Assembly: GCF_019059575.1 (NCBI RefSeq)
Contig: NW_024882205.1
Coordinates: forward strand, 248,001 to 312,000
Source: Amphibalanus amphitrite
Lineage: Eukaryota; Arthropoda; Thecostraca; Balanomorpha; Balanidae
Reading direction: 5' to 3'
Length of the DNA: 64,000 nt
Shown here: positions 35,485 to 46,488 of the stretch, piece by piece
Position numbering within the stretch: the first letter of the stretch is position 1
How the letters are laid out: each line of letters opens with the position of its first letter
The notes under the pieces: generated by a model
What the model saw: only the letters and a program-made list of their open reading frames with translations
What the model was told of the DNA's origin: nothing
Databases searched by the model: none
Program-made: the position numbers and the translations under genes

Positions 35485-37688
35485 CTAACCCCTGAACCCC
35501 TGACAGCGGCAGTGTGAGGGCGGGCAGTAGATGGGACAGTTGAACTGACACCACTCGTACATACCCGGCAGTCGGACATACAGAGCTGTCGGCTGGCATT
35601 GGAACGGTCGGCCCGAGCCGCGAACATACCCGTCAGTGCCTAGATCGGGCCCGATGCGGCCCTGACGCGACTGGGCCACCGGCTGAGGAGGTCGAATCAC
35701 AGACGGCGGGGGCCGGGAAACAGACGACCGAGGCCGGCTTATGGACGGTGACTGAGGCCGGCTCACGGACGGTCCCGCCGGCCGCCCTCGTCTCGGCGCC
35801 ACTCCGGCCGCAGCCACCGCCGGTGACAGCTCACTGGGCTCAGCTGTCTGGTCACCAGCAGCAGCAGCGGCGGCGGCGGCAGCGGCCCGCGCGGACGCCT
35901 CGGCTGGGACAGGCGTGTCGGCTGACTGCGACTCGGTTGGATCTGCTGTGTCTGGCGTCACCTCACCGCTCGGTGTCTCGGATGTTTCGGATGTCTCGCC
36001 ACTCTCCGCCGTGTCTTCTGTCTCACCACTGTCTGCCGTCTCTGCTGAGGCCGGCTGTCCACTGTTTGCAGTGTTCCCCGGTCCACCCGAGGCCGGCAGC
36101 AGACGGGACCGCCGCTCGGCGGCAGCTCCGGTGTTCAGCGGTCGCCACCCACTGGTGTCGGGTCGGTCCGGGGTGCCGCCCCCCAGCAGCAGACTGTGCA
36201 GACTGCGACCGGAGGCCACAGGAGTCTGAGGGGGCAGTCCGCTCCGCGTCCGCGCACCGGCGCTGCCGCAACAGAGGGGAATTGTGGTTAGAGCGGGGAC
36301 GGGCGACGCATTTTTGCAGCACGCACGATGTAATTCCATGACAATAGCTCAACGCCAAACATTATCTAACATTCGCGCCACAAGCTCTTTGACATATCTT
36401 GGGTCTTGAAAAAAAAAATGTTCGGGGGCTGACAATAACTCGTCTCACCTATACTGCTCTGAGCGATAAGCTGCGGCTTAGTCCGACGTAATTGTGATTG
36501 ACTGTTGGTTCTGCTTGTTATTGACGGTCATTTGTTCGGCAAAATCTGACTGACCGACCAACCGACCGGCTGGCAGTCCGTCACTGACTGACTGACGCTG
36601 AATGATTGACTTGCTGAGGAAACTGAGGTGTGTCGTGTGACGTGTACCCACCTGTCTGCGACCTGTATGGAGCGCCCCAGCACCACCTGCGCCCCGATGT
36701 CGTCGGCCGTCACCAGGCTGTCGGCAGTGATGATATCCTGTTCCCCGGTGGAGGCGCTGCGGCCGACGACCAGCGTGTCGAGCCGCTCCGACCCGGCGGT
36801 ACTAAGGTCCTGCTCCTTCTCCACTGAACCAGCCGGCCGCCAGCCCCCCTGCACTGCCGGACTGGGCCGCGGCAGCAGCATCTGCCGCTCCTCCAGGTCC
36901 CTCAGCCGGGCGAGCGCCGCGTCTAACCGTTCGGCCAGCTGGTCCCGGTCAGCAGCTGCCGCCTCCAGCCGAGCGAGCCGCTCCTCGAGCTGGTCGCAGC
37001 AGCGGCCGGGTGGTGCAGGGACCGGGTCGGCCTCCTTCTCAGACCGGTCGGGTTTGGTCGGTCGGTCGCTGGCGATGGACTCGTTCAGTTGTCTCAGGGA
37101 GTCACTCAGTCGGTTGATGGTGACCTCCGCCTCTGACACGCGCTGTCCCACCGTGGCCGTCACCGAGTTGACGAACCTCGTGATGGCATCGTGCGCGTCT
37201 GAGCTGTCCGGCAGCGCGGCAACAGCCCCGGCGACGGCCTCCAACTGCGCCTGCTGGGCGATCAGCAGCGCCTCCAGCCGGATCACGGGCGCGTGCAGAT
37301 GCTCGGCCAGCTCGGCCAGGGAGCTGTTCAGCAGGCTGTGCTGCTGGTCGGCCGGCGCGGAGTCGTACTCGGCCAGTACCCGCCGCAGCCTGTCAGCGGC
37401 GTCCGTGTCGGCCCGCTCCAGCGCCGCGCTGACCACGGCGACTGCCACCAGCGCCTGGCGACGGTCGGCGAGGGCGGCCTCATCGTCCGCCGGCGGCGGC
37501 TGCTCCGGCAGACGGCGGGCGTGGCGCGAGCTGCTGTTGAGCCACGGCTCCACCAGCAGGCCGTAGATGACGTGCGCCGGTGGCTGTATGTCGACGGAGG
37601 TCAGCTGCCGCCGCTGCTGCTCCACGGCCGACAGCTGGTCCTCGGCGGCGACCAGGGTCGGCACGAGACACAGCGTAATCCACAACAT
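35485..37688 (-). CDS. Secreted coiled-coil protein with cysteine-rich C-terminus (unknown family)
   Basis: Two exons, 37688-36652 and 36262-35485, join in frame to 604 residues. I start at the ATG at 37686-37688 because it opens a clean signal peptide (MLWITLCLVPTLVAA|ED); the upstream extension begins only with GTG. The first exon encodes Ala/Leu/Glu-rich helices with heptad character (DQLEERLARLEAAAADRDQL) and two N-glycosylation sites (LNSS). The second encodes a Ser/Thr/Glu-rich region, an uninterrupted alanine run, repeated S-x-SRP motifs, and a 40-residue tail. That tail holds a WC-x3-C-x3-C-x4-C-x-C cluster (EWCQFNC, CPPSHCRC) and ends at FRG. I do not recognise the family. From memory, similar short cysteine tails end some arthropod extracellular proteins. 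An extracellular matrix or cuticle role is a guess. Confidence 0.8.
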
Positions 37689-39110
37689 ACCGATCGACGT
37701 CCTGGTGGACACTGGACAGTCTAGGAGACTGAACCTCGCCACAATGCTCAGGCCAGCCGCGGCGTTCCGTTATTGGTGGGGATCACGCTCACGCACCGCT
37801 GGTGCTTCTAAGAGCGCGAGGGCACTTCTAGCCCTCCCGGCGCCGCTCGGACGGAGGACGGAAGGCTCCTCCGCTCGACCGATCGCTTCCAACTGCAGGC
37901 CGCTGTCCGGTGACGCCGAAGTCGGCCCATTGTTTGGAGTGGACCCGGCCACTGCGCGGCACTACTGAGTACTGGGTCATCGTAACGTAAACAGAGCCGA
38001 CTGCGAGCGGCACGTGCGGTCCGGTGGCGTCGGTAGCAGTGCATCGGCGCGGCGCTAGACGATGGGCCGCTGAGGTCCAGGGGCAAGGACTCTTGATTCA
38101 TCCGGAGAAATTGATGAACCTTCTGGCGGCGCCATTGGGTCCACATGACATTGTTGAAAGTGGAAGGCGTTAGGGCCTCAGTGCCAATCTCGAGCCCGCC
38201 GCGTGCGTTCCCGAGGGGTGTTCACGGGCACCGCACACTGCTGCGTGCGGTGTGTGCGGTACGTCCAGCAGGCGTGGGGGTAGGGGATGGGTAGGCGGCT
38301 CTGACGTCACGGCTGCGTGCGGTGGACGGTCCGCTGTGGCCAGTCCCGACCGGCCACAGCGGTCGCTGTGTGCGGTGACGCAAGGCTGACGTAGGGACGC
38401 AGTGGGCGGAGCTTGGAGGCTGTGTGCGGTCCGACCGCACACAGGGTCCGTGAACAGCCCTCCGGTGTAGCCATCACACGTCCTCCTCGAGGGCGGTCTC
38501 CCCTCCAGCGGTAGAAGGTGGGCACTGGGCAGTGTAAAAAAGCTCATTTCTAATAGTAGTTCCATCTCAATGCTGGAGCTGTAATGCATTTTCATTGAAA
38601 TGGCAAAATAATAGCCATGTGAAAAAGGAAAAGAAGGAAAAATAAAATGAAAATAATTAAGTATGAATTTATTATGCTCTTGGTTGACGACCCTGATTCA
38701 GTATACAGTTATGGCTAGCTAGAGACGTGTGGCGCGTCATAACTTATGTTCGTCAGCAGGTATTGCACGTCGCGTTAGCGCACGATCCTTATTTGCTTGA
38801 CAACTATTGGGGGCTCGCTTAGCAACTTGTGGGCTATTGCAGCATTCACAGTTTTTGCTTATCAGAAGAACAGAGTCTCAATATTCACATGCTGCACTTG
38901 AAGCACGAAATCCGCATTATTGTTATATTTGTAGTTGATGGGTCGAGAGGCGTTTACGGAAATTCTTATATATTCGGACTCTGTAAAAGTTCATTTAAAA
39001 TAAGAGGAGTCTGAGTTTGAATTCTGTAGGCATCCCTTTTCCTTTGGCATTGGAGGCAAGTGGCAACAAAGGGTGCGTATTGTGACCTTGAGCTAAACAC
39101 GTTTTTTTTA
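37689..39110. other. Upstream region of the secreted gene, plus one repeat
   Basis: The first 450 bases are GC-rich and likely hold the minus-strand promoter. Apart from the inverted-repeat element at 38211-38464, I see no gene or structured feature up to the MITE at 39111. Confidence 0.4.
38211..38464. mobile_element. Small inverted-repeat element (family F, copy 1)
   Basis: About 254 bases bounded by GTGTTCACGGGC and its near complement GTCCGTGAACAG. It is homologous along its length to 42631-42930. Both copies contain GGCGTGGGGGTAGGG, GGCCACAGCGGTCGCTG and repeated TGTGTGCGGT-like words. No coding content is seen. Confidence 0.75.
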
Positions 39111-39550
39111 TTAAAGGAAATAGTTCACTTTTAACATGGGGTTTGGAACTGGAATAGCAGTTTTGTTGCTTGCGCTGAGACTAGCACAAATCAGAAGCTT
39201 TTACGGCCCAACGATCACCCTAGACGAAGATATTCCATTTTTCGTTCCGAAAAGAGTGCCTTGCAGAGGAATGCGTGCCTTGCTGAGGAATGCAGTCACG
39301 TCATCATCAGCCAATCAGAATGCTGCTTACAGCCGATGGGTTTGTCCTACGCAATATGATTGGTCAACGCGTAATAAGCTTCCGCGTCAACCATTATTTT
39401 ATATAGAATATAGTTCTTCTTATACTAAAATATAGAAAATAATCTTTTTTACAAAAACGTTTTGTTTTATTTTCTGATCATTATGAGCATAAAAAAACAT
39501 AAATCCATAGCAAAATACTAATTTCAGGAAAGTGAACTATTTCCTTTAAG
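39111..39550. mobile_element. TTAA-flanked MITE (family A, copy 2)
   Basis: 440 bases with perfect ends starting TTAAAGGAAATAGTTCAC. It is nearly identical by eye to 48734-49172 (roughly ten differences), which implies recent mobility. It holds TCACGTCA (39296) seven bases from a CCAAT box (39311), and a second inverted CCAAT (ATGATTGG) further on. A ~90-codon open frame is shared by both copies but is short and has no recognisable domain, so I do not call a gene. Confidence 0.9.
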
Positions 39551-42500
39551 GGTGCGTTTCACGCGACCTTTACACCACCTGGCGAGGATCTTGCCGACAT
39601 AGAGATACGTTTCTAGACCAGTAGATGGCCCTAGCGCCGAACGCCGGTTTGTTGTCATAGGACAAGTATCACATTTCCCCTGTCCATCCATCTGTTAGCG
39701 CAGAGGGGTTGGGCTGCCGGGCCGCCCCTCCCCATCCGCGCCCCGCGAGCTCGGGAGGATTGGCACGGGTCCGCCGCGCCGGTCAGGCCGGGCGGAAAGG
39801 ACCAGATGTCATGCTTTCAGTCGAACCACATTGGGCCGAACCCGCGCCGACACACACGGATAGGGAAAGATCGGAAAAATGTAAAGGCTAACAGAATGAG
39901 GTACAGGAAAGCAGCTTCAGTCACATTCATAGTGTTAGCTTCATTAATCATCGCTTGAGGATGTGGGACATTTTTGGTCAAACTTGCAATTTTTGCCCGT
40001 AAAAGCGCCGCGAAACTTGGCATAGCTTATCATACACCAATTTCTAATCGCGTATGAAATTGTGGAACCCTGGTCTCAGAAGTTTAGGTCACCCAGTTCA
40101 GGTATATCCTAGATGTTCGAAACTCGGGTTATTGCATGAGCTATCAGCATGAGCTACACTGTATAGTGCCGGACTATCGCATCAGAAGGCACAGAAGAAT
40201 ATGCTTTATAAAACATTTTTTTGCAATTTTGTCACCACTTCAGAACTACAGTAGATGCCCGAGTCCTTTGAAAGTTGCAGTGCACGATGTAATAAGGCCA
40301 TTGGTAGCTACAACTTGTACCTATGTCTCGGAATCTTATAAGTTCATCCGGACTTAAATCCCCCAAGAAATCGTTCGGGTCGGAGCTTTCGAATTGTATC
40401 ACAAAACTTTTTCAGCGTGTCGTAATCGGGTTCGGGGGTATCGGTCGCAAAATTGAGGACGTTTTGCGACCGATTGGATTCCCCGTGATGAGGTACATCG
40501 AAATAGGTACCCTTTTTATGCAAAAGTATAACTTCGAAATTTGACCTTTTTACTAGACCTTTACCTAACCTCCACCAGAAAGTAACCTAAACCTGGCCAT
40601 GGCCAACCTAAATCATGGCCGTCTAACCAAAACCATTGAGTTGGAAATGAAAAAATTGGCCACAAAACATGCATTACACGGCCCTAGTAAAGTTGGGTTC
40701 ATTTGTTGACCCTTGGTGACCTGACCGAGCTACATAGGTTACCTGACCTGGTATCAGTGACGTCTTTTAGCAACATCTGTACTAGGCAACCAATGCTTTA
40801 TCGATGATTTTCGATAAAAGTCCTTTTAATCAATGTTATAACGCATGGTCTAAAAGGCCCGTGAACGGTGAAAATTTTTAACTTTGACCTGACCTGTGAC
40901 GTCATCAGTGACCTGAGGTCAATGAAATTAATTTTCTCAAGGCAACAGGGCTATCGAACGCCGTTCGAGTTTTGCGAATCCGTCCAATAGTTACGGAGAT
41001 ACGGGGGGGGGGCAAAAAATAGCCACACCAGTGTGCGTCTTGGTTATGTGATCCGAGGTCAATCTTTGACCTTGACCTTTCGAAGTCAACACATATATGC
41101 TACGAGGCGAAATTACGAGAGGATTACGATGCTGCTAATTGCTATTATGCAGTTTTTGCCTAGCTTTATTGCTTCAAAAGTGATACGTGAAAATTATCTC
41201 TAGAGACGCTATTTTGACTGAAATTCAATCAATTATTCATCATTTTGTTGCTAATTCGTTGAGAAACACGGTCATGAAGGTTTCATGTCGCTATCTTTCA
41301 TAGATTCGCCAATATTGGCTAAAAAGATTGGATAATTGCAGCTTTCCCCGAAATTTGAACTTTGACCTGCCATAACTGGGTCAAATATTGAATTAGGGTA
41401 AAAAATATACCACCAATCGCGAGTAGGTACTCGTTGAGAGCAATCGACTGCATCGACTCTTTGTTGCGAAGCGAGCTACGACGCTAAGTTTCGAAACGCC
41501 GGGGGAGGGGTATGAAAAATACCCTGCGAGGGTTTTGACATAACAGTCGAACTGATATTCGGTCTCACGTCACTAAGGGTCTAATATCTCCATGGAATTT
41601 GTAGGCATTGCTGGTTATTTTCATTATTTATGTTCAGTACGGACTGCCCAGGTCAGGTCAAATACGGGCTACGGACTGCCCAGGTCAGGTCAAATACCTA
41701 TTGTCAAAATATACCAGTTCGCTGTTCGTAATTTACCACTCACACAAACTTGTGACATCTTTCAAAGTTGCTAGTTTCTCACAAGCTCTTCCCGGCGCAC
41801 TCCCGATCAAGAGTGAGAGGCGCGCGATAGGAGACGCCTGGCTGGGCGCCGCTCATGGATAGATCGTGGGATGAGTCTCCGACCCGTCTGGTCACGGCGA
41901 AACTTAGCAGGGAGGGTTCAGGGCACCTCGACGGCGGCCAAACGCCAGCGGAGCGCCGTAACTAATGGGTGTGACACTGTGTCAACAAACGCCGCTGAGT
42001 GACGGGCCGAGGGGACCGTCGAAACGCACGGGCCATACAGCCAGAGACATCTCTCGGCGATTTTATGAACTAGCTGTGCAATGACTTTCAAATGAATAGA
42101 ACTGCATAGTGATGCATGCAATGATGATTCACTCTACAGGATTGTGTAGAGAATTGATGTCTTTATGATTCCTAGCAGCCACATTTTTGAAATTGTTGTC
42201 ATGGCTTTCATGCAATGCACTGCAAGATGAAAATTGTATCATGCAAAACATAGTACAAAATTTGAAAAAAGGCTTGCTAGGAAATGTTTTCCTTGACTTG
42301 GTCAGTCCAAAACTGCAAACATCACAGTCGTACGACAATCCGTTATTGAGTTCTATTCGTTTGAAATTTTGATTTTGCAATATGTTTGTCTAAATTGCTC
42401 AGTATATGTGGATTGCAGAACAACGGTAACCACTCTGTGATGACGAGGTTAATGTCCTTCATAAAATATCCAAAAACAAAGGCAATCGAAGCAACGATGC

Positions 42501-42556
42501 TCTAGCTATTTACGAAAAACGTTTCTCATAGCGTTACGCGTGAAACGCACCCTTAA
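39547..42556. mobile_element. 3 kb TTAA-flanked element (family D)
   Basis: TTAA followed by GGGTGCGTTTCACGCG is matched at the far end by the perfect 16-base complement and TTAA. The left TTAA is the same one that closes the MITE at 39111-39550. The interior has no recognisable transposase. It includes an inverted repeat (CGGTCGCAAAA / TTTTGCGACCG near 40433-40465), G runs near 41005 and 41500, and AGGTCA-type words between 40720 and 41700. It may itself contain an older nested element. Confidence 0.75.
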
Positions 42557-42630
42557 TGTTCTCACCTGACAAGCATAAGTCACAAAGCGTACTCATAGTA
42601 ATTATCATTTTTTTTTGTTCTTACGCACCT

Positions 42631-42930
42631 GATCGCTGTTCACGGGCACCGCAAACTGCTGATTGTGGTGTGTGCAGCGCATCAGGCGTGGGGGTAGGGG
42701 CAAAGCCATAGGGTAGGGGATGGGTAGGTAGTCAGTATGATGTTAACTTACATGGCTGTGTCTGGTGGACTGCACACAGCCAACGCCGTGGCTGGTCCCA
42801 AGCGGCCACAGCGGTCGCTGACTGAGTGAGATGATGGGAGGATGACATTGGAGGCAGTGGGCAGAGCAGCTTGAGCTGGGAGCCTTTGTATGGTCCTATC
42901 ACACACAGGGCCCGTGAACAGCTCTCTGGT
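42631..42930. mobile_element. Small inverted-repeat element (family F, copy 2)
   Basis: Homologous to 38211-38464, bounded by GCTGTTCACGGGC and GGCCCGTGAACAGC. The interior is diverged by substitutions and short indels, so this pair is older than the family A pair. Confidence 0.75.
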
Positions 42931-43952
42931 ATTTTCTCTCATTCTTGCTCATATTTCACTCTTAGTTTCTCCTCCATCCCCCACAGTCATGGCTTCGGGC
43001 TTGGGCTGTGCCTGTGGCCTGTGAGTGTTGATGGTGTTCTCTGACTGGAAACAAGACTGGTGAGTCATGAGTATGACTCAATAGTAACAAGGCTGGTGTG
43101 AATATGCCTCAAACATTCATGACAAGCTCAAGTCCTAGAGCGGTCAGGTGCACTATCTTACCCACAGCTCAGACTGCAGACCATGGTAGTTCAGTCAGAT
43201 GAGCCTTACTGGCCATCCAGGGTGACAAGTCCACCTTAGTCAATACCAACCAGGCTGGAACTTTGCTTCAAACAGGCTGTATTCAACATATCATGGAAAT
43301 TTAAGATATTTTTTTCTGCTGGTCAATTGCAATAAAAGAGTGATTATCTATGGATACTGATTGTGTCTGAGTGGGGAACATAATTTTCTTGGACAATGCG
43401 GCACCATCACAGTATTTCAGCATAGTGCCTAGTTAGGGTCTGCACCACTGCTTGTAAGACCTGCACAGTTCCACAGGAATTATGCACTGTGTGTGCACTG
43501 GCTGAATGCCCCTACCCTGACAAGATGCTGTTGATTATATTGTCATGATCTGCACTTTGCATTATGATCCAAAGCTTATTTTTGGACAAATCTCCATTCT
43601 TTTTTATTAGTTTTGGACTGGAAGTTTTGGAATGGAAGTCCTATAGGACTTCCATGAATGATTCACATTCTGAAAACATTCAGGTTAGGTTATTTTTTAC
43701 CATTATTTAACTAGCTGATTTGATTCTGTTCACCAGTCAGCAAACAAATGATATGATTAAGATTCCTCTTACAGGTACCTATGTCCTATGGTAAAGATAT
43801 GTTTGATTCCACGTGCTAGAAAATGTATTGGGTTATGAAACATCTTTCAGTTAACACTATCCAAATGTCTTTCCGGCAGCGCGTCAGCGTAGATAGTGCG
43901 GTGTGGCTCGTGGGTAGTGTCTGCCAGCGGTGCGTCAGACCGTCCTAGTGAG
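42931..43952. other. Spacer upstream of TRMT11
   Basis: No gene is seen. It contains a perfect 24-base palindrome centred at 43643/43644 (half-site ATGGAAGTCCTA). An acceptor-like TTTCCGGCAG ends at 43879, so TRMT11 may have an upstream non-coding exon. Confidence 0.4.
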
Positions 43953-45533
43953 ATGGCGGCCGAGACCCGCTCTCCCGCAGCAGTCGGGACCGACTCGGAC
44001 CGCACCTACCTGCTGTGCTTCTCCAACGAGCTGACCGAGTTCCGCGAGCCCGAGCTGCGCGCCGTGCTCTCTCTGCTGGGTCTGACAGCCCACTGGACGG
44101 GCTCTGTCACCGCCACGCCGTACCTGGAGGTACGGCTGGCCAGTGAAGCAGACGCCCGTCGACTGGCACAGCGCACCGTAGCCGTCAAGTGCTGCCTGGA
44201 GCTGTGGGCGGCAGCAGACTCTGAGGAGGAGCTTCACCGACAGCTGCGTCAGCGACTGCTCGACCATCCCGACACCATGCTGCCCCACTTCGGCCCCGAG
44301 ACCTCCTTCAAGGTGAACGTTGAGTCGTTCAACCGGACGCTGTCGCACGAGGCCAAGGTGGCGCGCGTGGAGTCGTTTGACTATCTGCCGCTGGAGGGGC
44401 CGGTCCGGCTGCGGCACCCCGACCTGCGGCTAGACACTATCGAGTACTACGGCCTGGACCCGAACCGGGTGCCCGAACGGCCGCTGCAACTGTTCTTCGG
44501 TCGCTGGCTGTGCGACGGGCCGCGCGCAGCCATCAAGGCGCACTCGCTCAAAACGCGCGCCTACATCGGCAACACGAGCATGGACCCGGAGCTAGCGCTG
44601 ATCATGGCCAACATGGCGCGGGTCCGGTCCGGCGACACCGTCTACGATCCGTTCGTGGGCACGGGCTCGCTACTGGTGGCGGCTGCCCACTTCGGTGGCC
44701 ACGTGCTCGGCACAGACATCGACTACCTGACGGTGCACGCGCGGACGCGGCCGTCGCGGGTGCAGGAGCGCGGTCGGCGGCGCGGGGCGGGTGAGAGTAT
44801 CGCGGCCAACCTGCGGCAGTACGGCCTGCAGTCCCGCCTGGTGGACGTGCTGGTGGCGGACGCGGCGCTCCCGGCGCTGTGGCGGCGCGGCGTCACTGTG
44901 GACGCCATCATCACCGACCCGCCGTACGGCATCCGAGAGCCGACCGAGCGGGTGGGCTCGGCGCGGCCGTCCGGCGGCGCCATCCCGGCGCAGCACCGCG
45001 CCGCTCACTTCCCCTCCAAGGTGGCCTATGGGCCCGGAGCGCTGTTTGGCGACCTGCTGCGACTGGCCGCCGACCGGCTGACTCTGGGAGGTCGGCTGGT
45101 GTTCTGGCTGCCTGTGACGCGCGCTCAGTACTCTGCCGACCGGCTCCCCAGCCACCCCTGTCTCCGACTGGTGGCCAACAGTGAACAGACGCTGACGGCA
45201 CGCGCCAGCCGCCGCCTGCTGACGCTCGAGAAGTGGCGTGAGCCGGGCGACGGGGATGCCGCCACTGTGCATACGAGTGTCGATCGGTTCGTCAGTGACT
45301 ATTTCAGCAGTGGGTTCACGGAGGAGGGCGGGAACGGTGATCGTGAGACCACGACGGACGCTGGTGGTGACGGTGATACAAGGACTGTAACGACCGGTGG
45401 TGACGTTGGTGACAGAATGACAGGGACTGTTGGTGACCGTAGTGGTGCAGCGGGGACTAGTGAGGATGGTGACAGTGTTCAGGGTGAAGTCGCCGCGAAC
45501 GAAAAGGCCAAGGAGCGTGTTCTGGTCAGGTGA
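43953..45533 (+). CDS. TRMT11: tRNA (guanosine-2-N)-methyltransferase TRM11 homologue
   Basis: Catalytic subunit that, with TRMT112, makes m2G10 in tRNA (family knowledge). It is a single coding exon of 526 residues. The ATG at 43953 (GTGAGATGG) is chosen because the longer frame opens only with GTG. After the THUMP-like N-terminal half come the SAM-binding motif DPFVGTGS (residues 232-239), GTDIDY, the RANLRQYG-type block (AANLRQYG) and the catalytic DPPYGIRE (from 322). The last ~75 residues are a Gly/Asp/Thr-rich extension absent from the ~460-residue vertebrate protein. The absence of introns in a window where most other genes are split could mean intron loss or a retrocopy, but the frame is fully intact. 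Confidence 0.94.
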   Translation: MAAETRSPAAVGTDSDRTYLLCFSNELTEFREPELRAVLSLLGLTAHWTGSVTATPYLEVRLASEADARRLAQRTVAVKCCLELWAAADSEEELHRQLRQRLLDHPDTMLPHFGPETSFKVNVESFNRTLSHEAKVARVESFDYLPLEGPVRLRHPDLRLDTIEYYGLDPNRVPERPLQLFFGRWLCDGPRAAIKAHSLKTRAYIGNTSMDPELALIMANMARVRSGDTVYDPFVGTGSLLVAAAHFGGHVLGTDIDYLTVHARTRPSRVQERGRRRGAGESIAANLRQYGLQSRLVDVLVADAALPALWRRGVTVDAIITDPPYGIREPTERVGSARPSGGAIPAQHRAAHFPSKVAYGPGALFGDLLRLAADRLTLGGRLVFWLPVTRAQYSADRLPSHPCLRLVANSEQTLTARASRRLLTLEKWREPGDGDAATVHTSVDRFVSDYFSSGFTEEGGNGDRETTTDAGGDGDTRTVTTGGDVGDRMTGTVGDRSGAAGTSEDGDSVQGEVAANEKAKERVLVR

Positions 45534-46488
45534 CATTAGGTCAGTGTACCTTGTGATCTGTCATGAATATGCAGCTGCGAGAAATGGCTTCGTCGATCAT
45601 TTTATCATCGTCCATAGGTATTTGATCGGATTCTTTAGTCACCTGTTTTCATGAAACTTCAACATGAATCTGGCAGGCCGCGACACCTTTATCGTAAGTT
45701 GAAGCGTTTTTCGTGAAGTGATGGAAAAGTTAACTTCGATGCGTCTAAATTTGGTTTTCGGAGTCATTGTGTGGGAGTGTGTCAAGTCAAAAGTCAAAGT
45801 CAAAAGTGAACACTTCGCTTTTCACGACATTGCGCTTTTTATGCCGTAGGAGCGACCAATTTCGGGTATGGAACCGAGTGTGTGGGGCCTATCCCGATTC
45901 CCGATTGAAGTAAGTAATGTATTTGGGAGACTGTTTTGACCTAAAGAAAATGCGTTCTAAAGGAATTTGGTGTTTGATCACTTGAATATGGATTGTCACC
46001 GCTTTGAAGTTTGAACTGTAAGACCAATACAAGCTGTTGTTCGTAGCATCTTTTTCTGTGTTAATCACTGAAAAAAACGCTCTTAGTTCCTCTCCGCTTC
46101 GATCGATCCATTATGACGCTGGTTCACGTATGTGGATAATTTAAACGTTGCCTATGACAATATCATTATGGGTAAAAGTGGCACGAGTCATTCACGTCCT
46201 CTAACTATAGAATATTTACTCGATAACGGGCCCGCATATTTACGTAAATATGCACGCACGTAAATGTATACGTATAATGCGTTTGAAACGTTAGCTCATA
46301 GGCTAACGTTGTATCGTCTTCAGAACAATCTCGGGTCTGCTGAGGAAACCATTACTCGTTGAGTGAAAAGTGATTGGCATGAACTCACCACATTACCGTA
46401 TCACGCCGTGAAATCGCCCTTGGCATTCTCTCTCACCGACTCTGATGTCCGTTTCCAGGATCGTCTTGGCTCTCCTCCGGCAGCTGCG
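45534..46488. other. TRMT11 3' region and SWI5 upstream region
   Basis: No gene is seen. The sequence is AT-rich, with short palindromic ACGTAAAT/ATTTACGT words near 46240-46270. A splice acceptor (GTTTCCAG ending at 46458) suggests that the SWI5 coding exon follows a non-coding first exon. Confidence 0.4.

Noticed and set aside
36628-37566. 312-codon plus-strand frame opposite the secreted coiled-coil gene
   Set aside because: A Ser/Ala/Arg-only shadow of the minus-strand exon, whose signal peptide, intron phase and cysteine tail support the other strand.
39136-39435. ~100-codon frame shared with 48786-49058, looking like a conserved small protein
   Set aside because: Both copies are inside near-identical MITEs, so similarity reflects transposition. 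There is no start-context, domain or codon-level constraint that can be seen.
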